DNA of 64,000 nucleotides from the NCBI GenBank assembly GCA_947601655.1, contig CANQGG010000006.1, positions 1 through 64,000 on the forward strand, given 5' to 3'. The notes beneath the pieces are model-generated. The model saw nothing but the letters and a program-made list of their open reading frames with translations, ran no database searches and had not been told where the DNA came from. A program made the position numbers and the translations under genes. Shown piece by piece: positions 16,539 through 24,191 of this stretch. The stretch is from an uncultured Akkermansia sp. (GTDB taxonomy: Bacteria; Verrucomicrobiota; Verrucomicrobiia; Verrucomicrobiales; Akkermansiaceae). Position 1 is the first letter of the stretch. Every line of letters starts with the position of its first letter.

Positions 16539-18221
16539 TCAGGCGATTTTCTCGCGGAAGCGGGTGCGGGCAGCGGCGCATTCCCGAGCGACCTGCTCCT
16601 CCGTGGCGCCGAGACCGCGCAGAAGGGTGCCGGTCATGGAGAGAGCCACCTCTTCTTCACCTGAGAAGACGGATTCCGCCCCACTGCGGCGCAAAGCCTG
16701 CGCGTTGCGGGTGTAGGTGGTGTAGGCCATGATGGAGATGGAGGGATTCAGGCCGCGGACGGCGGAGGCGATTTCACTCGCCGGAGCGGCAGAAGAGGTG
16801 ATAATGATGGCCTCGGCTTTCTCTGCCCCCGCGAGCTTCAGGATGGTGCGTTGCCGCGCATCGCCGTGCAGCGCGGGGACGCCGGCCTCCACAAGGCGGT
16901 TGACGGTGTCGATGTTCATTTCCAGCACAACGATTTCGACATCATAGTCGGCGAGGATATGGCCGAGTATCTGTCCGCATGGACCATAGCCGACGAGGAT
17001 GACGCGGTGGCGATCCTCAGCCGGAGGCGGTACGGCCCCACTTGCGGCGGCAGCGCCGATGCCGCGATCCTCAAAAAACTTGACGAGTCTTGGGACGAAG
17101 CGATAGAGGGCGGCATTCAGGGTGATGGTGATGATGGCGCAGCCGGTGATGACATTCACGGCGAAGGGGGGAAGCAGACCGTACTGCCCGGCGATGAGCG
17201 AGGCGAGGATGAAGGAGAATTCCCCGACCTGGGAGAGAGAAGCCGCGACCACGAGAGCCATGCGACTGGGACGCTTCAGCAGGCGAATCACGATGTAGGC
17301 CGCTACGGGCTTCGCGATGAGCGTGAGCAGGATAGCACTGAGGGCGAGCGGCCAGTACTCCAGCAGACCGGCGGCATCAAAACCCATGCCGACGGAGACG
17401 AAAAAGAGCACGGCGAAAGCATCGCGCATGGGAAGGGCATCCCCTGCGGCGCGGGCGGAGAACTTGCTCTGCCCCACCACCATGCCGGAGAGGAAGGCGC
17501 CGAATTCCAGCGAGGCGTTGAAGACATGCGAAGAGAGCACGGCGATGCCAAGCGCGATGACCAGCACGGCAAGCGTGAAGAGTTCATCGCTCGTGCTGCG
17601 CGATACGTAGGTGAGCGTTTTCTCGATGATGTAGCGGCCGAGGAAGGCGACGCAAAGGATGAGCAGAGTGAGCTTCAGCGTCATCCACCCCAGCGCGGGG
17701 AGCAGAGCCTGCCCGGCAAAGATCACCGGAAGCAACACCAGAAGCACGATGGTGAAGATATCCTCCACCACGAGCCAGCCGAGCGCCGTGTGGCCTGCGG
17801 GCGTTTGCAGCACTTTGTTGTCCGCCAGCACGCGGGTGAGCACCACTGTGCTGGAGACGCACATGCACGCGCCGAAGAGGGAGGCGCTCATCCACGTGGA
17901 CCCCGGCGCGAGCCAGTAGTAGAAGACGGCGCCCATGGCAGCGCGCACCAGCATGCACACAACGGAACCCGGCACCGCTACGCGCTGGACGGCCAGAAGA
18001 TCCTTGAAGTGGAATTGCAGACCCACGCCGAAGAGGAGCAACACCACGCCGATGTGCGAAAATTCATCCACCACCTCCCCCTTCACCGGCATGCCCCACC
18101 ACGGCTGGGCCGCCAGGATGCCCGCCACAAGGTACCCGACGATGGGCGAGAGTTTGAGCTTCTGCGCGAGGATGCCCAACACGAGGGCCAGAGAGAGACC
18201 GATGGCGAGTGTAGAAATCAT
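16539..18221 (-). CDS. CPA2-type cation/proton antiporter with TrkA-N domain (KefB/YbaL-like)
   Basis: Residues 1-375 contain about a dozen transmembrane helices with LKLSPIVGYLVAGILAAQPW and LLLFGVGLQFHFKDL, hallmarks of the Na+/H+ exchanger CPA2 family. A cytoplasmic Rossmann TrkA-N domain follows (VILVGYGPCGQILGHILADY) that binds a nucleotide to gate transport. The ORF track starts at 18293, but MISTLAIGLSLALVL at 18221 is the natural start. That ATG overlaps the stop of the methyltransferase gene by four bases. The role is probably K+ or Na+ efflux; the ion is not decidable. Confidence 0.88.
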   Translation of the reverse strand: MISTLAIGLSLALVLGILAQKLKLSPIVGYLVAGILAAQPWWGMPVKGEVVDEFSHIGVVLLLFGVGLQFHFKDLLAVQRVAVPGSVVCMLVRAAMGAVFYYWLAPGSTWMSASLFGACMCVSSTVVLTRVLADNKVLQTPAGHTALGWLVVEDIFTIVLLVLLPVIFAGQALLPALGWMTLKLTLLILCVAFLGRYIIEKTLTYVSRSTSDELFTLAVLVIALGIAVLSSHVFNASLEFGAFLSGMVVGQSKFSARAAGDALPMRDAFAVLFFVSVGMGFDAAGLLEYWPLALSAILLTLIAKPVAAYIVIRLLKRPSRMALVVAASLSQVGEFSFILASLIAGQYGLLPPFAVNVITGCAIITITLNAALYRFVPRLVKFFEDRGIGAAAASGAVPPPAEDRHRVILVGYGPCGQILGHILADYDVEIVVLEMNIDTVNRLVEAGVPALHGDARQRTILKLAGAEKAEAIIITSSAAPASEIASAVRGLNPSISIMAYTTYTRNAQALRRSGAESVFSGEEEVALSMTGTLLRGLGATEEQVARECAAARTRFREKIA

Positions 18222-19501
18222 GACAGGACGCGAGCCCAGAGGACCTTCAGATACCGCCCTTCCGGGTAGGTAGACAAATATGGGTGATCCCAACCGGGAC
18301 CGCTTGTTTCGAGAATCTGCAAACGCCGCCCGAGACGCTGCGCGGTATGGATGATGAGTTGCTCAAAATCCGCCGCGGAGAGGAGCCCCGAGCAGGAACA
18401 CGTCACGAGCAGACCATCACGCCGCACGCATTGCATGCCTAGCGCATTCAGGTCCCGGTATTTTTTCAATCCCTCCTCGCGGGCTTCGCCATCGCGGCTC
18501 ATGACGAGCTTGGGAGGGTCCAGGAGGACGACGTCGAATTGCCTGCCGTTGCGGATCATCTGGCGTGCGTAGGTGAAGGCGTCGGCATGCACGAAATCGA
18601 TGCGCAATGGGCCGCGGCGGGAGTTGATGTTGGCATTGCGGCGGGCCATGGCGATGGCGTCTTCATCCAGATCCACCGCCGTCACCTCTCCTGCGCCGCC
18701 AAGGAGTTTCGCGTAGATGGAAAAGCCGCCGGTGTAGCAGCAGAGATCCAGCAGGCTCTTGCCGCGCACAAGCTGCGCGAGTTTGTAGCGATTTTCCCGC
18801 TGGTCGCAGAAGAAGCCGGTTTTATGCCCCCGCTCGAAATCCACTTCAAAATTCACGCCGTGCTCCAGGATACGCACACGCCGGACGGGTTCGCACGCCG
18901 GCGCCGTGGCGGGATCTATCCCCTCCATGCGCGCGATTTCCGGGTCCACCTGCACCACGTGGCGCTTCGTGCCGCATATCTCGTGCAGCAAAGGCAACCA
19001 TTTCCCGAGGCGCTGCCACACGCCCAGCACGCTCACCTCCACGCTCAGCACATCCCCATAGCGATCCACGATCAGCCCCCCGAGTTCATCCGAATCTCCA
19101 TGCACCAGCCTGCAGGCAGTGGTGTCTTCCGGCAGCCATTCCCGCCGACGCATCACGGCACGACGCAACGCGGAGAGCAGGTCCTCCTCGCTCAGCGGGG
19201 CGGCACCGTGGTGAAGCATGCGCAACGGCGTGCGGGAAGTCGGATTCCAAAAGCCGCTGCCGAAAAATTCTCCGTTCTTATCGTACACCTGCACGAGGCT
19301 CCCGGGGCGGGCATCCGGGCTCACGGCTCCCAGCATGCGCGGGTACACAGCGGGGTGGTAAGTGAAGTATCTGAGCTGCACCCAGGGCTTTTGCCAGGCG
19401 GCACTGCCGACAGGAGGAGATGACTTCTTTGAGCTATGCGCCGCTGCCGGCATGCGTTTCGGCACGGATCGTCGTTCTCCCTCTTTTTTGCCCGTCTGCA
19501 C
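18218..19501 (-). CDS. RlmI-like 23S rRNA cytosine-C5 methyltransferase
   Basis: An N-terminal PUA-like domain is followed by a linker and a Rossmann SAM methyltransferase: SLLDLCCYTGGFSIYAKLLG, then VTAVDLDEDAIAMA and the motif-IV-like VVLLDPPKLVMSR, with a late TCSCSGLL that carries candidate catalytic cysteines. This is the layout of RlmI, which makes m5C1962 in 23S rRNA. A TTGACA-N17-TATGAT promoter puts the transcript start exactly on an in-frame GTG at 19501, so I use that leaderless start rather than the track's 19594, which lies upstream of the promoter. ATG 19453 is the alternative. Confidence 0.85.
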   Translation of the reverse strand: MQTGKKEGERRSVPKRMPAAAHSSKKSSPPVGSAAWQKPWVQLRYFTYHPAVYPRMLGAVSPDARPGSLVQVYDKNGEFFGSGFWNPTSRTPLRMLHHGAAPLSEEDLLSALRRAVMRRREWLPEDTTACRLVHGDSDELGGLIVDRYGDVLSVEVSVLGVWQRLGKWLPLLHEICGTKRHVVQVDPEIARMEGIDPATAPACEPVRRVRILEHGVNFEVDFERGHKTGFFCDQRENRYKLAQLVRGKSLLDLCCYTGGFSIYAKLLGGAGEVTAVDLDEDAIAMARRNANINSRRGPLRIDFVHADAFTYARQMIRNGRQFDVVLLDPPKLVMSRDGEAREEGLKKYRDLNALGMQCVRRDGLLVTCSCSGLLSAADFEQLIIHTAQRLGRRLQILETSGPGWDHPYLSTYPEGRYLKVLWARVLS

Positions 19502-19507
19502 GCGCGT

Positions 19508-19536
19508 ATCATACCGCGAGGAAGGGGCGCTGTCAA
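19508..19536 (-). promoter_or_regulatory. Promoter for the RlmI-like gene
   Basis: Minus strand TTGACA, 17 bases, TATGAT. Seven bases beyond the -10 box is the GTG start codon at 19501. Confidence 0.8.
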
Positions 19537-19656
19537 TCCCGCGCTTGCGGGTGGACACTGCGATTTTCACCGGGACGGAGCGCGGAAATTGCACGGCGGC
19601 ACGCGCCTCGAGAAGAGGGCGGGCGGGGCAGTTGCGAAGGATGAATCAAAAAAAGG

Positions 19657-19685
19657 TTGCAAAACAGGTGGAATCGCGCTACTCT
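19657..19685 (+). promoter_or_regulatory. Promoter for the 534-aa protein gene
   Basis: TTGCAA, 17 bases, TACTCT; predicted leader about 13 bases. Confidence 0.5.
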
Positions 19686-19704
19686 ATGCTCCATCTGACG
19701 CGAT

Positions 19705-21309
19705 ATGGATGAGAGTTCACCAGAATCATCTCTTGCTCTTGACCTGTCTCAGTTGACAGATTTTCGGTTTGGTCCGGATTGGGCTCGTAAGGATTTCAAC
19801 TCACCCGCGGGGTACGCCCGCTATGCCGACAAGGCGCCCCGGGGCGGACGTGCCGACTTTCGCAGAAACGGCGAGGGGCGGCGTCCGCGCGATGCACGCT
19901 CTTCTGACAGACCGCCGCGCCGCAACGCGGGAAAACCGGATGGGCGGCCTCCCCGCTATGCGAATGGAGCGAATCGTCCGCGCCGCGAACTCCCGCAGCC
20001 GGCGGAGGGGCTTCGCGTGGAGGTGCGCCCGGGCAATGCGGCTCTTTCCCTTTTTGCGACGGAGATTCAACGCAGCAAGCGCGTTCTCTCCCTGATGGAT
20101 CTTGCTCGCGTCGTCGTTTCGAAGCGCGATCGTTTCGACATCGTTTTCATGACGCAGGAGAACGGACCGATCATGTACCACTCTGCAAAGGAGGACGGCT
20201 CCTGCTGGCTCTCCCGGGAGGAAGCTCTCGCTTACCTGCCGCATGCACCGTGGTTCAGCGAATTCTATTCGGTGGATGAGGTGCAGGTGGAACCGCCCAA
20301 AGGCTCCTTCACCGGCATTGCGGTCTGCTCCCTCGGCGGGGAGGTGGTCGGCCCGGTGAACTGGCATGGCTACCAGCCGACCCTCGCAGCCCTGTACAAA
20401 TCCAAGTATTCCTCCATGCCCCTTCGCGATTTCCGCGCGTCCATCAAGGTGGACAAGGATGAAGAAACCGTGCAGAAATGGCTGAGCTCTGCCTCTACGC
20501 AGAAGGTGTGGCACCCGACCCGCGAACCGGCGGAGCAGGAGCCGCGCACCACTTTTTCCTCGATGCACGAGGTGCAGGAGGACTTCATGAAGCACCATTT
20601 CGCGGAGGTGTTTAAGGAGGAAGATAAGGTTTTCATCAATGCCTCCACGCCGGCGAAGAAGCTTTCCCCAGGTCTGGCCGCATACGTCTCCATCCTTTCC
20701 GGGAAGTATCTGCGCTCTCCCCAGATTCTCATCCCCAACCTCTGCCATGGTCTGGCGCGCCACCGCATGCCCATCTTCAAATGGAAGGGGCACCACTACA
20801 CAGGACCGAGCCGACTGCGCGCTGTGCCGGCGGATACGGCGCTGGCAGATCGCATGGCGGCTATCGTGAAATGGGCTGCCGAGAATCCCGGCAAGAAGAC
20901 GGACGTCATGCTCGCAGAGCTCACCGGCGTGCGCGCCGGCGGGGACGAGGAGAGCAAGAAGGCGGCGCAGGAAGCGTACGATCCCTACACCGCCGATATG
21001 ATCTGGCTCATGGAGCAGGGGTTCATCATCGTGACCAGCGATAATTCGGTCTGGCTGCCGAAGACCCCGCTCGCTCAGCAGGCGCCGGCAGCGGAAGAAA
21101 AGGACTCTCCCCAGACGGAGGAGGATGCTTCTTCCCATGAGGAGGTTTCCTCATCACCCGCAGAAACGGAGAAAGAGAAGCAGGAAGAGCCTGCGCCGAC
21201 CCAGGAGCAGCCGGCAGCGGAGGAAGCAGCCCGCCCCGGGGAGACGACGCAGGAGAGCCCTGCGGAGGAGAGCGGGAGCAGCGACGGTGAAGAGGCTGCT
21301 CTCTCCTGA
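19705..21309 (+). CDS. 534-aa conserved-looking protein of unknown function
   Basis: Three zones are visible. Residues about 25-105 are Arg/Gly/Pro-rich and probably disordered, of a kind seen in RNA-binding proteins. Residues about 110-440 form a compositionally normal globular part, with WLSREEALAYLPHAPWFSEF and a repeated basic/acidic helical pattern. The last 90 residues are Glu/Pro/Ala-rich and acidic. No domain is recognised. The basic head and acidic tail suggest nucleic-acid handling, but that is a guess. It has its own promoter and is followed by tRNA-Leu. Confidence 0.75.
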   Translation: MDESSPESSLALDLSQLTDFRFGPDWARKDFNSPAGYARYADKAPRGGRADFRRNGEGRRPRDARSSDRPPRRNAGKPDGRPPRYANGANRPRRELPQPAEGLRVEVRPGNAALSLFATEIQRSKRVLSLMDLARVVVSKRDRFDIVFMTQENGPIMYHSAKEDGSCWLSREEALAYLPHAPWFSEFYSVDEVQVEPPKGSFTGIAVCSLGGEVVGPVNWHGYQPTLAALYKSKYSSMPLRDFRASIKVDKDEETVQKWLSSASTQKVWHPTREPAEQEPRTTFSSMHEVQEDFMKHHFAEVFKEEDKVFINASTPAKKLSPGLAAYVSILSGKYLRSPQILIPNLCHGLARHRMPIFKWKGHHYTGPSRLRAVPADTALADRMAAIVKWAAENPGKKTDVMLAELTGVRAGGDEESKKAAQEAYDPYTADMIWLMEQGFIIVTSDNSVWLPKTPLAQQAPAAEEKDSPQTEEDASSHEEVSSSPAETEKEKQEEPAPTQEQPAAEEAARPGETTQESPAEESGSSDGEEAALS

Positions 21310-21342
21310 AATTCTCCGGTTTTTTGCGACTTCGACGCACTT

Positions 21343-21371
21343 TAGACTTGCAAGCCGCGCTGAGATATGGT
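21343..21371 (+). promoter_or_regulatory. Probable tRNA-Leu promoter
   Basis: TAGACT, 17 bases, TATGGT; predicted start about 20 bases before the tRNA 5' end. Confidence 0.4.
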
Positions 21372-21397
21372 GCAATAGCGCTCGCAGTTCTATTCAT

Positions 21398-21479
21398 GCG
21401 CACGTGGCGGAATTGGTAGACGCGCTAGTTTCAGGTTCTAGTGGGTAACTCCGTGGAGGTTCGAGTCCTCTCGTGCGTA
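21398..21479 (+). tRNA. tRNA-Leu (anticodon CAG)
   Basis: Class II tRNA: acceptor GCGCACG pairs with CGTGCGT, D-arm TGGCGGAATTGGTAGACGC, anticodon loop TTCAGGT with CAG, a variable arm, and T-arm GGAGGTTCGAGTCCTCT. CCA is not encoded. The last pair of the anticodon stem next to the loop is U-U rather than Watson-Crick, a small oddity. Confidence 0.93.
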
Positions 21480-21496
21480 GCGGCAAGACTGCCCTG

Positions 21497-21525
21497 AGGC
21501 TTGCGGTGGACCGCAAGCCTTTTTT
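21497..21525 (+). terminator. Intrinsic terminator after tRNA-Leu
   Basis: AGGCTTGC pairs with GCAAGCCT, extended by GGT/ACC, followed by six T. Confidence 0.88.
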
Positions 21526-21551
21526 CATGCCCGGGTCTTTCGTATTTCTAC

Positions 21552-21580
21552 TTGTGGAGGTGTGTCCGGTGTGGTAGGAT
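21552..21580 (+). promoter_or_regulatory. Promoter for fumarase
   Basis: TTGTGG, 17 bases, TAGGAT. The predicted start is the A of the fumarase ATG at 21587, a leaderless transcript. Confidence 0.6.
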
Positions 21581-21586
21581 GAGGGC

Positions 21587-23239
21587 ATGGCAACACCACC
21601 ACCATTTGTGTATCAGGAAATGTTCCCCATGGGGGAAGATACGACAAAATACCGTTTGCTCACGAAGGATTACGTGAACGTGAGTGAATTTGAAGGGCAT
21701 CCGATCCTCAAGGTGGAGGCGGAGGGCTTGCGGCTGCTGGCGGAGACCGCGTGGCATGACGTGGCGTTCTACCTGCGTCCGGAGCATCTCCGGATGGTGC
21801 AGGGGATATTGAGCGACCCGGAGGCGTCGGAGAACGACAAGAGCGTGGCGCTGACGATGCTGAGGAATGCGGAGGTGGCGGCGCTGGGCGTGTTACCGCT
21901 TTGCCAGGACACGGGAACGGCCATTTGCGTAGGCAAGAAAGGACAGCAGGTGTGGACCGGTGTGGATGACGCCGAGTGGATCTCCCGCGGCGCCTACGAT
22001 TGCTACACAAAGAACAACTTGCGGTATTCGCAGAATGTGGCGTTGGATATGTACCGCGAGGTGAATACCGGCACCAACCTGCCCGCCCAAGTGGACCTCT
22101 TTGCCACCTCTCACGGCATGGAGTACGAGTTTCTTTTCATCGCGAAGGGGGGAGGCTCTGCTAACAAGACGTATCTTTATCAGGAGACGAAGGCCTTGCT
22201 CAACCCGACCTCGCTCAAGAAGTTCATGGTGGAGAAGATGAGCACGCTCGGCACAGCCGCCTGTCCCCCCTACCACGTCGCGTTTGTCGTGGGCGGCACA
22301 AGCGCGGAACTCTGTCTCAAGACCGTAAAACTCGCCTCGACCAAATACTACGACAGCCTGCCCACGAGCGGCAACGAGCATGGGCGCGCCTTCCGCGATC
22401 TGGAGCTCGAAGCCGAGCTGCGCAAGGAAGCGGAGAAGCTGGGACTGGGAGCGCAATTCGGCGGCAAGTGGTTTGCGCTGGACGTGCGTGTGGTGCGCTT
22501 GCCGCGGCATGGGGCGAGCTGTCCGGTGGCACTGGGGGTCTCCTGCTCGGCGGATCGCAATGTGAAGGCGAAAATTACCCCGGAGGGCATCTTTATTGAG
22601 CAGCTGGAGAATGATCCCGGCAAGTACATTCCCGCCGAGCTGCGCGAGACCAGGAGCGCCGGCGTGCCCATCAACCTCGACCGCCCGATGAAGGAAGTGC
22701 TCGCGGAGCTCTCTCAATACCCCGTCAAGACGCGGCTTTCCCTCACCGGCACCATCATCGTGGGACGAGACATTGCGCACGCCAAGCTCAAGGAGCGTCT
22801 GGACGCCGGACAAGACTTGCCGGATTACATCAAGAATCACCCCATTTACTATGCCGGTCCCGCCAAGACGCCTGAAGGCTGTCCCTCCGGCTCCTTCGGA
22901 CCCACTACGGCGGGGCGCATGGACTCCTATGTGAACCTTTTCCAGAGCCACGGCGGCAGCCTCATCATGATTGCCAAGGGCAACCGCTCTCAAGCTGTCA
23001 CGGACTCCTGTCAGAAGCACGGCGGCTTCTATCTCGGCTCTATCGGCGGGGTGGCGGCGGACCTGGCGAAAAATTGCATCACCTCCATTGAGTGCCTGGA
23101 GTACCCCGAGCTCGGCATGGAAGCTATCTGGAAGATCACGGTGAAGGACTTCCCTGCCTACATCCTCGTGGACGACAAGGGTCACGATTTCTTCGCGGAT
23201 ATCCGCGCCGGCTGGGCTTGCCCGGGATGTGCGCACTAA
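21587..23239 (+). CDS. fumA: Fumarate hydratase, class I (iron-sulfur)
   Basis: Interconverts fumarate and malate with a [4Fe-4S] cluster. Length 550 aa is that of single-chain class I enzymes. The fused alpha part carries [18 protein letters not shown] and [20 protein letters not shown], and the beta part carries [20 protein letters not shown] near the C-terminal end, together supplying the cluster cysteines. cdsA follows after 30 bases. Confidence 0.94.
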   Translation: MATPPPFVYQEMFPMGEDTTKYRLLTKDYVNVSEFEGHPILKVEAEGLRLLAETAWHDVAFYLRPEHLRMVQGILSDPEASENDKSVALTMLRNAEVAALGVLPLCQDTGTAICVGKKGQQVWTGVDDAEWISRGAYDCYTKNNLRYSQNVALDMYREVNTGTNLPAQVDLFATSHGMEYEFLFIAKGGGSANKTYLYQETKALLNPTSLKKFMVEKMSTLGTAACPPYHVAFVVGGTSAELCLKTVKLASTKYYDSLPTSGNEHGRAFRDLELEAELRKEAEKLGLGAQFGGKWFALDVRVVRLPRHGASCPVALGVSCSADRNVKAKITPEGIFIEQLENDPGKYIPAELRETRSAGVPINLDRPMKEVLAELSQYPVKTRLSLTGTIIVGRDIAHAKLKERLDAGQDLPDYIKNHPIYYAGPAKTPEGCPSGSFGPTTAGRMDSYVNLFQSHGGSLIMIAKGNRSQAVTDSCQKHGGFYLGSIGGVAADLAKNCITSIECLEYPELGMEAIWKITVKDFPAYILVDDKGHDFFADIRAGWACPGCAH

Positions 23240-23269
23240 ACTCCACTCGGATTTCGCCTCCCCACGACG

Positions 23270-24130
23270 ATGAGCGACAAACTAAAGACTTTTCTCAAGC
23301 GTCTCTTCTCCACCATCATCGGTCTCGTTGTGGTGGCGGCGGCGTTGGGCGGGACGTACTATTTTGAAAACACATGGTACTGCGCGGCGCTCATCTGCGT
23401 GCTCTGCAACCTGGCCGCCGTCGAATGGTTCCTGATGTTGCGGGAGAAGAAAACAGAGTGCAATCGCTGGCTCATCCTCATCGGTGGTTTGGTGTACCCA
23501 TGGCTCCCGGCTTGTAGGCTCATCAGCGGGATTACCGGTCTCGTCCTTTTTATCCTCACCGCTTTCATCTGCGAGCTGTTTCGCATGGATTACGGGAAGC
23601 AGAGCGCTGAGGCGGCTCTCCGCAGCGTCGGCACCACTGTCCTCGCCTTTGTCTATCCGGGCTGGTTCTTTGCCTTCGCTCTCTGGTACATGGATCCGCA
23701 GCTCAGCTTGCCCATCCTTGTGATCCTTATTGTCTTCACCAAACTCAGCGATATCTGGGCCTACCTCTGCGGAGTTCTCGTTGGGCGCCGTTTTATCTCG
23801 CGTCCCTTCAGCCCCGCCGTCTCTCCCAAGAAATCGTGGGAGGGGATCATCGGCTCCTTCATTCTCACCGTCCTCTGCGGAATGGCGAGCCTCTGGTATA
23901 TTGAGTCGAAATTCCCCGCAGTGGATGCCCTTCCCACGGTGGATGCCGTCTGGCTTTTCGCCGGTATTTTTGTCCTGGCCGTGGCGGGGGATCTCGCCGG
24001 TTCGCTCGTTAAGCGGGGTATTGGCGTGAAGGACAGCGGCCACCTCCTCCCCGGCATCGGCGGTATCATCGACCTCATCGACTCCCCCGCCTTCACCCTC
24101 GCGTTTGTCACGCCCTTTTTGCTCTTTTGA
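23270..24130 (+). CDS. cdsA: Phosphatidate cytidylyltransferase
   Basis: A 286-aa inner-membrane enzyme with about seven helices that makes CDP-diacylglycerol from phosphatidate and CTP. The signature near the C-terminus is GVKDSGHLLPGIGGIIDLID, where well-studied CdsA has LPGHGGxxDRxDS, so the His and Arg are Ile and Leu here. FSPAVSPKKSWEGIIG is also typical. It lies 30 bases after fumarase and converges with the kinase gene. Confidence 0.9.
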   Translation: MSDKLKTFLKRLFSTIIGLVVVAAALGGTYYFENTWYCAALICVLCNLAAVEWFLMLREKKTECNRWLILIGGLVYPWLPACRLISGITGLVLFILTAFICELFRMDYGKQSAEAALRSVGTTVLAFVYPGWFFAFALWYMDPQLSLPILVILIVFTKLSDIWAYLCGVLVGRRFISRPFSPAVSPKKSWEGIIGSFILTVLCGMASLWYIESKFPAVDALPTVDAVWLFAGIFVLAVAGDLAGSLVKRGIGVKDSGHLLPGIGGIIDLIDSPAFTLAFVTPFLLF

Positions 24131-24143
24131 TGCTCGCACGTCA

Positions 24144-24164
24144 TTTCCTCCAGGGAGGAGGAAA
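24144..24164. terminator. Possible bidirectional terminator
   Basis: TTTCCTCC-AGGGA-GGAGGAAA, an eight-base-pair stem, lies between the convergent cdsA and kinase genes. Five T follow after GTAGC on the plus strand. Confidence 0.55.
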
Positions 24165-24191
24165 GTAGCTTTTTCCGGTGAGTTCGATGAA

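Noticed and set aside
16851-18269. 472-aa plus-strand ORF opposite the antiporter gene
   Set aside because: Antisense shadow in GC-rich DNA: low-complexity composition (H, E, G, R, D), no domain, while the minus strand encodes a clear CPA2/TrkA-N protein.
21893-23236. 447-aa minus-strand ORF opposite fumarase
   Set aside because: Shadow of the class I fumarase gene.
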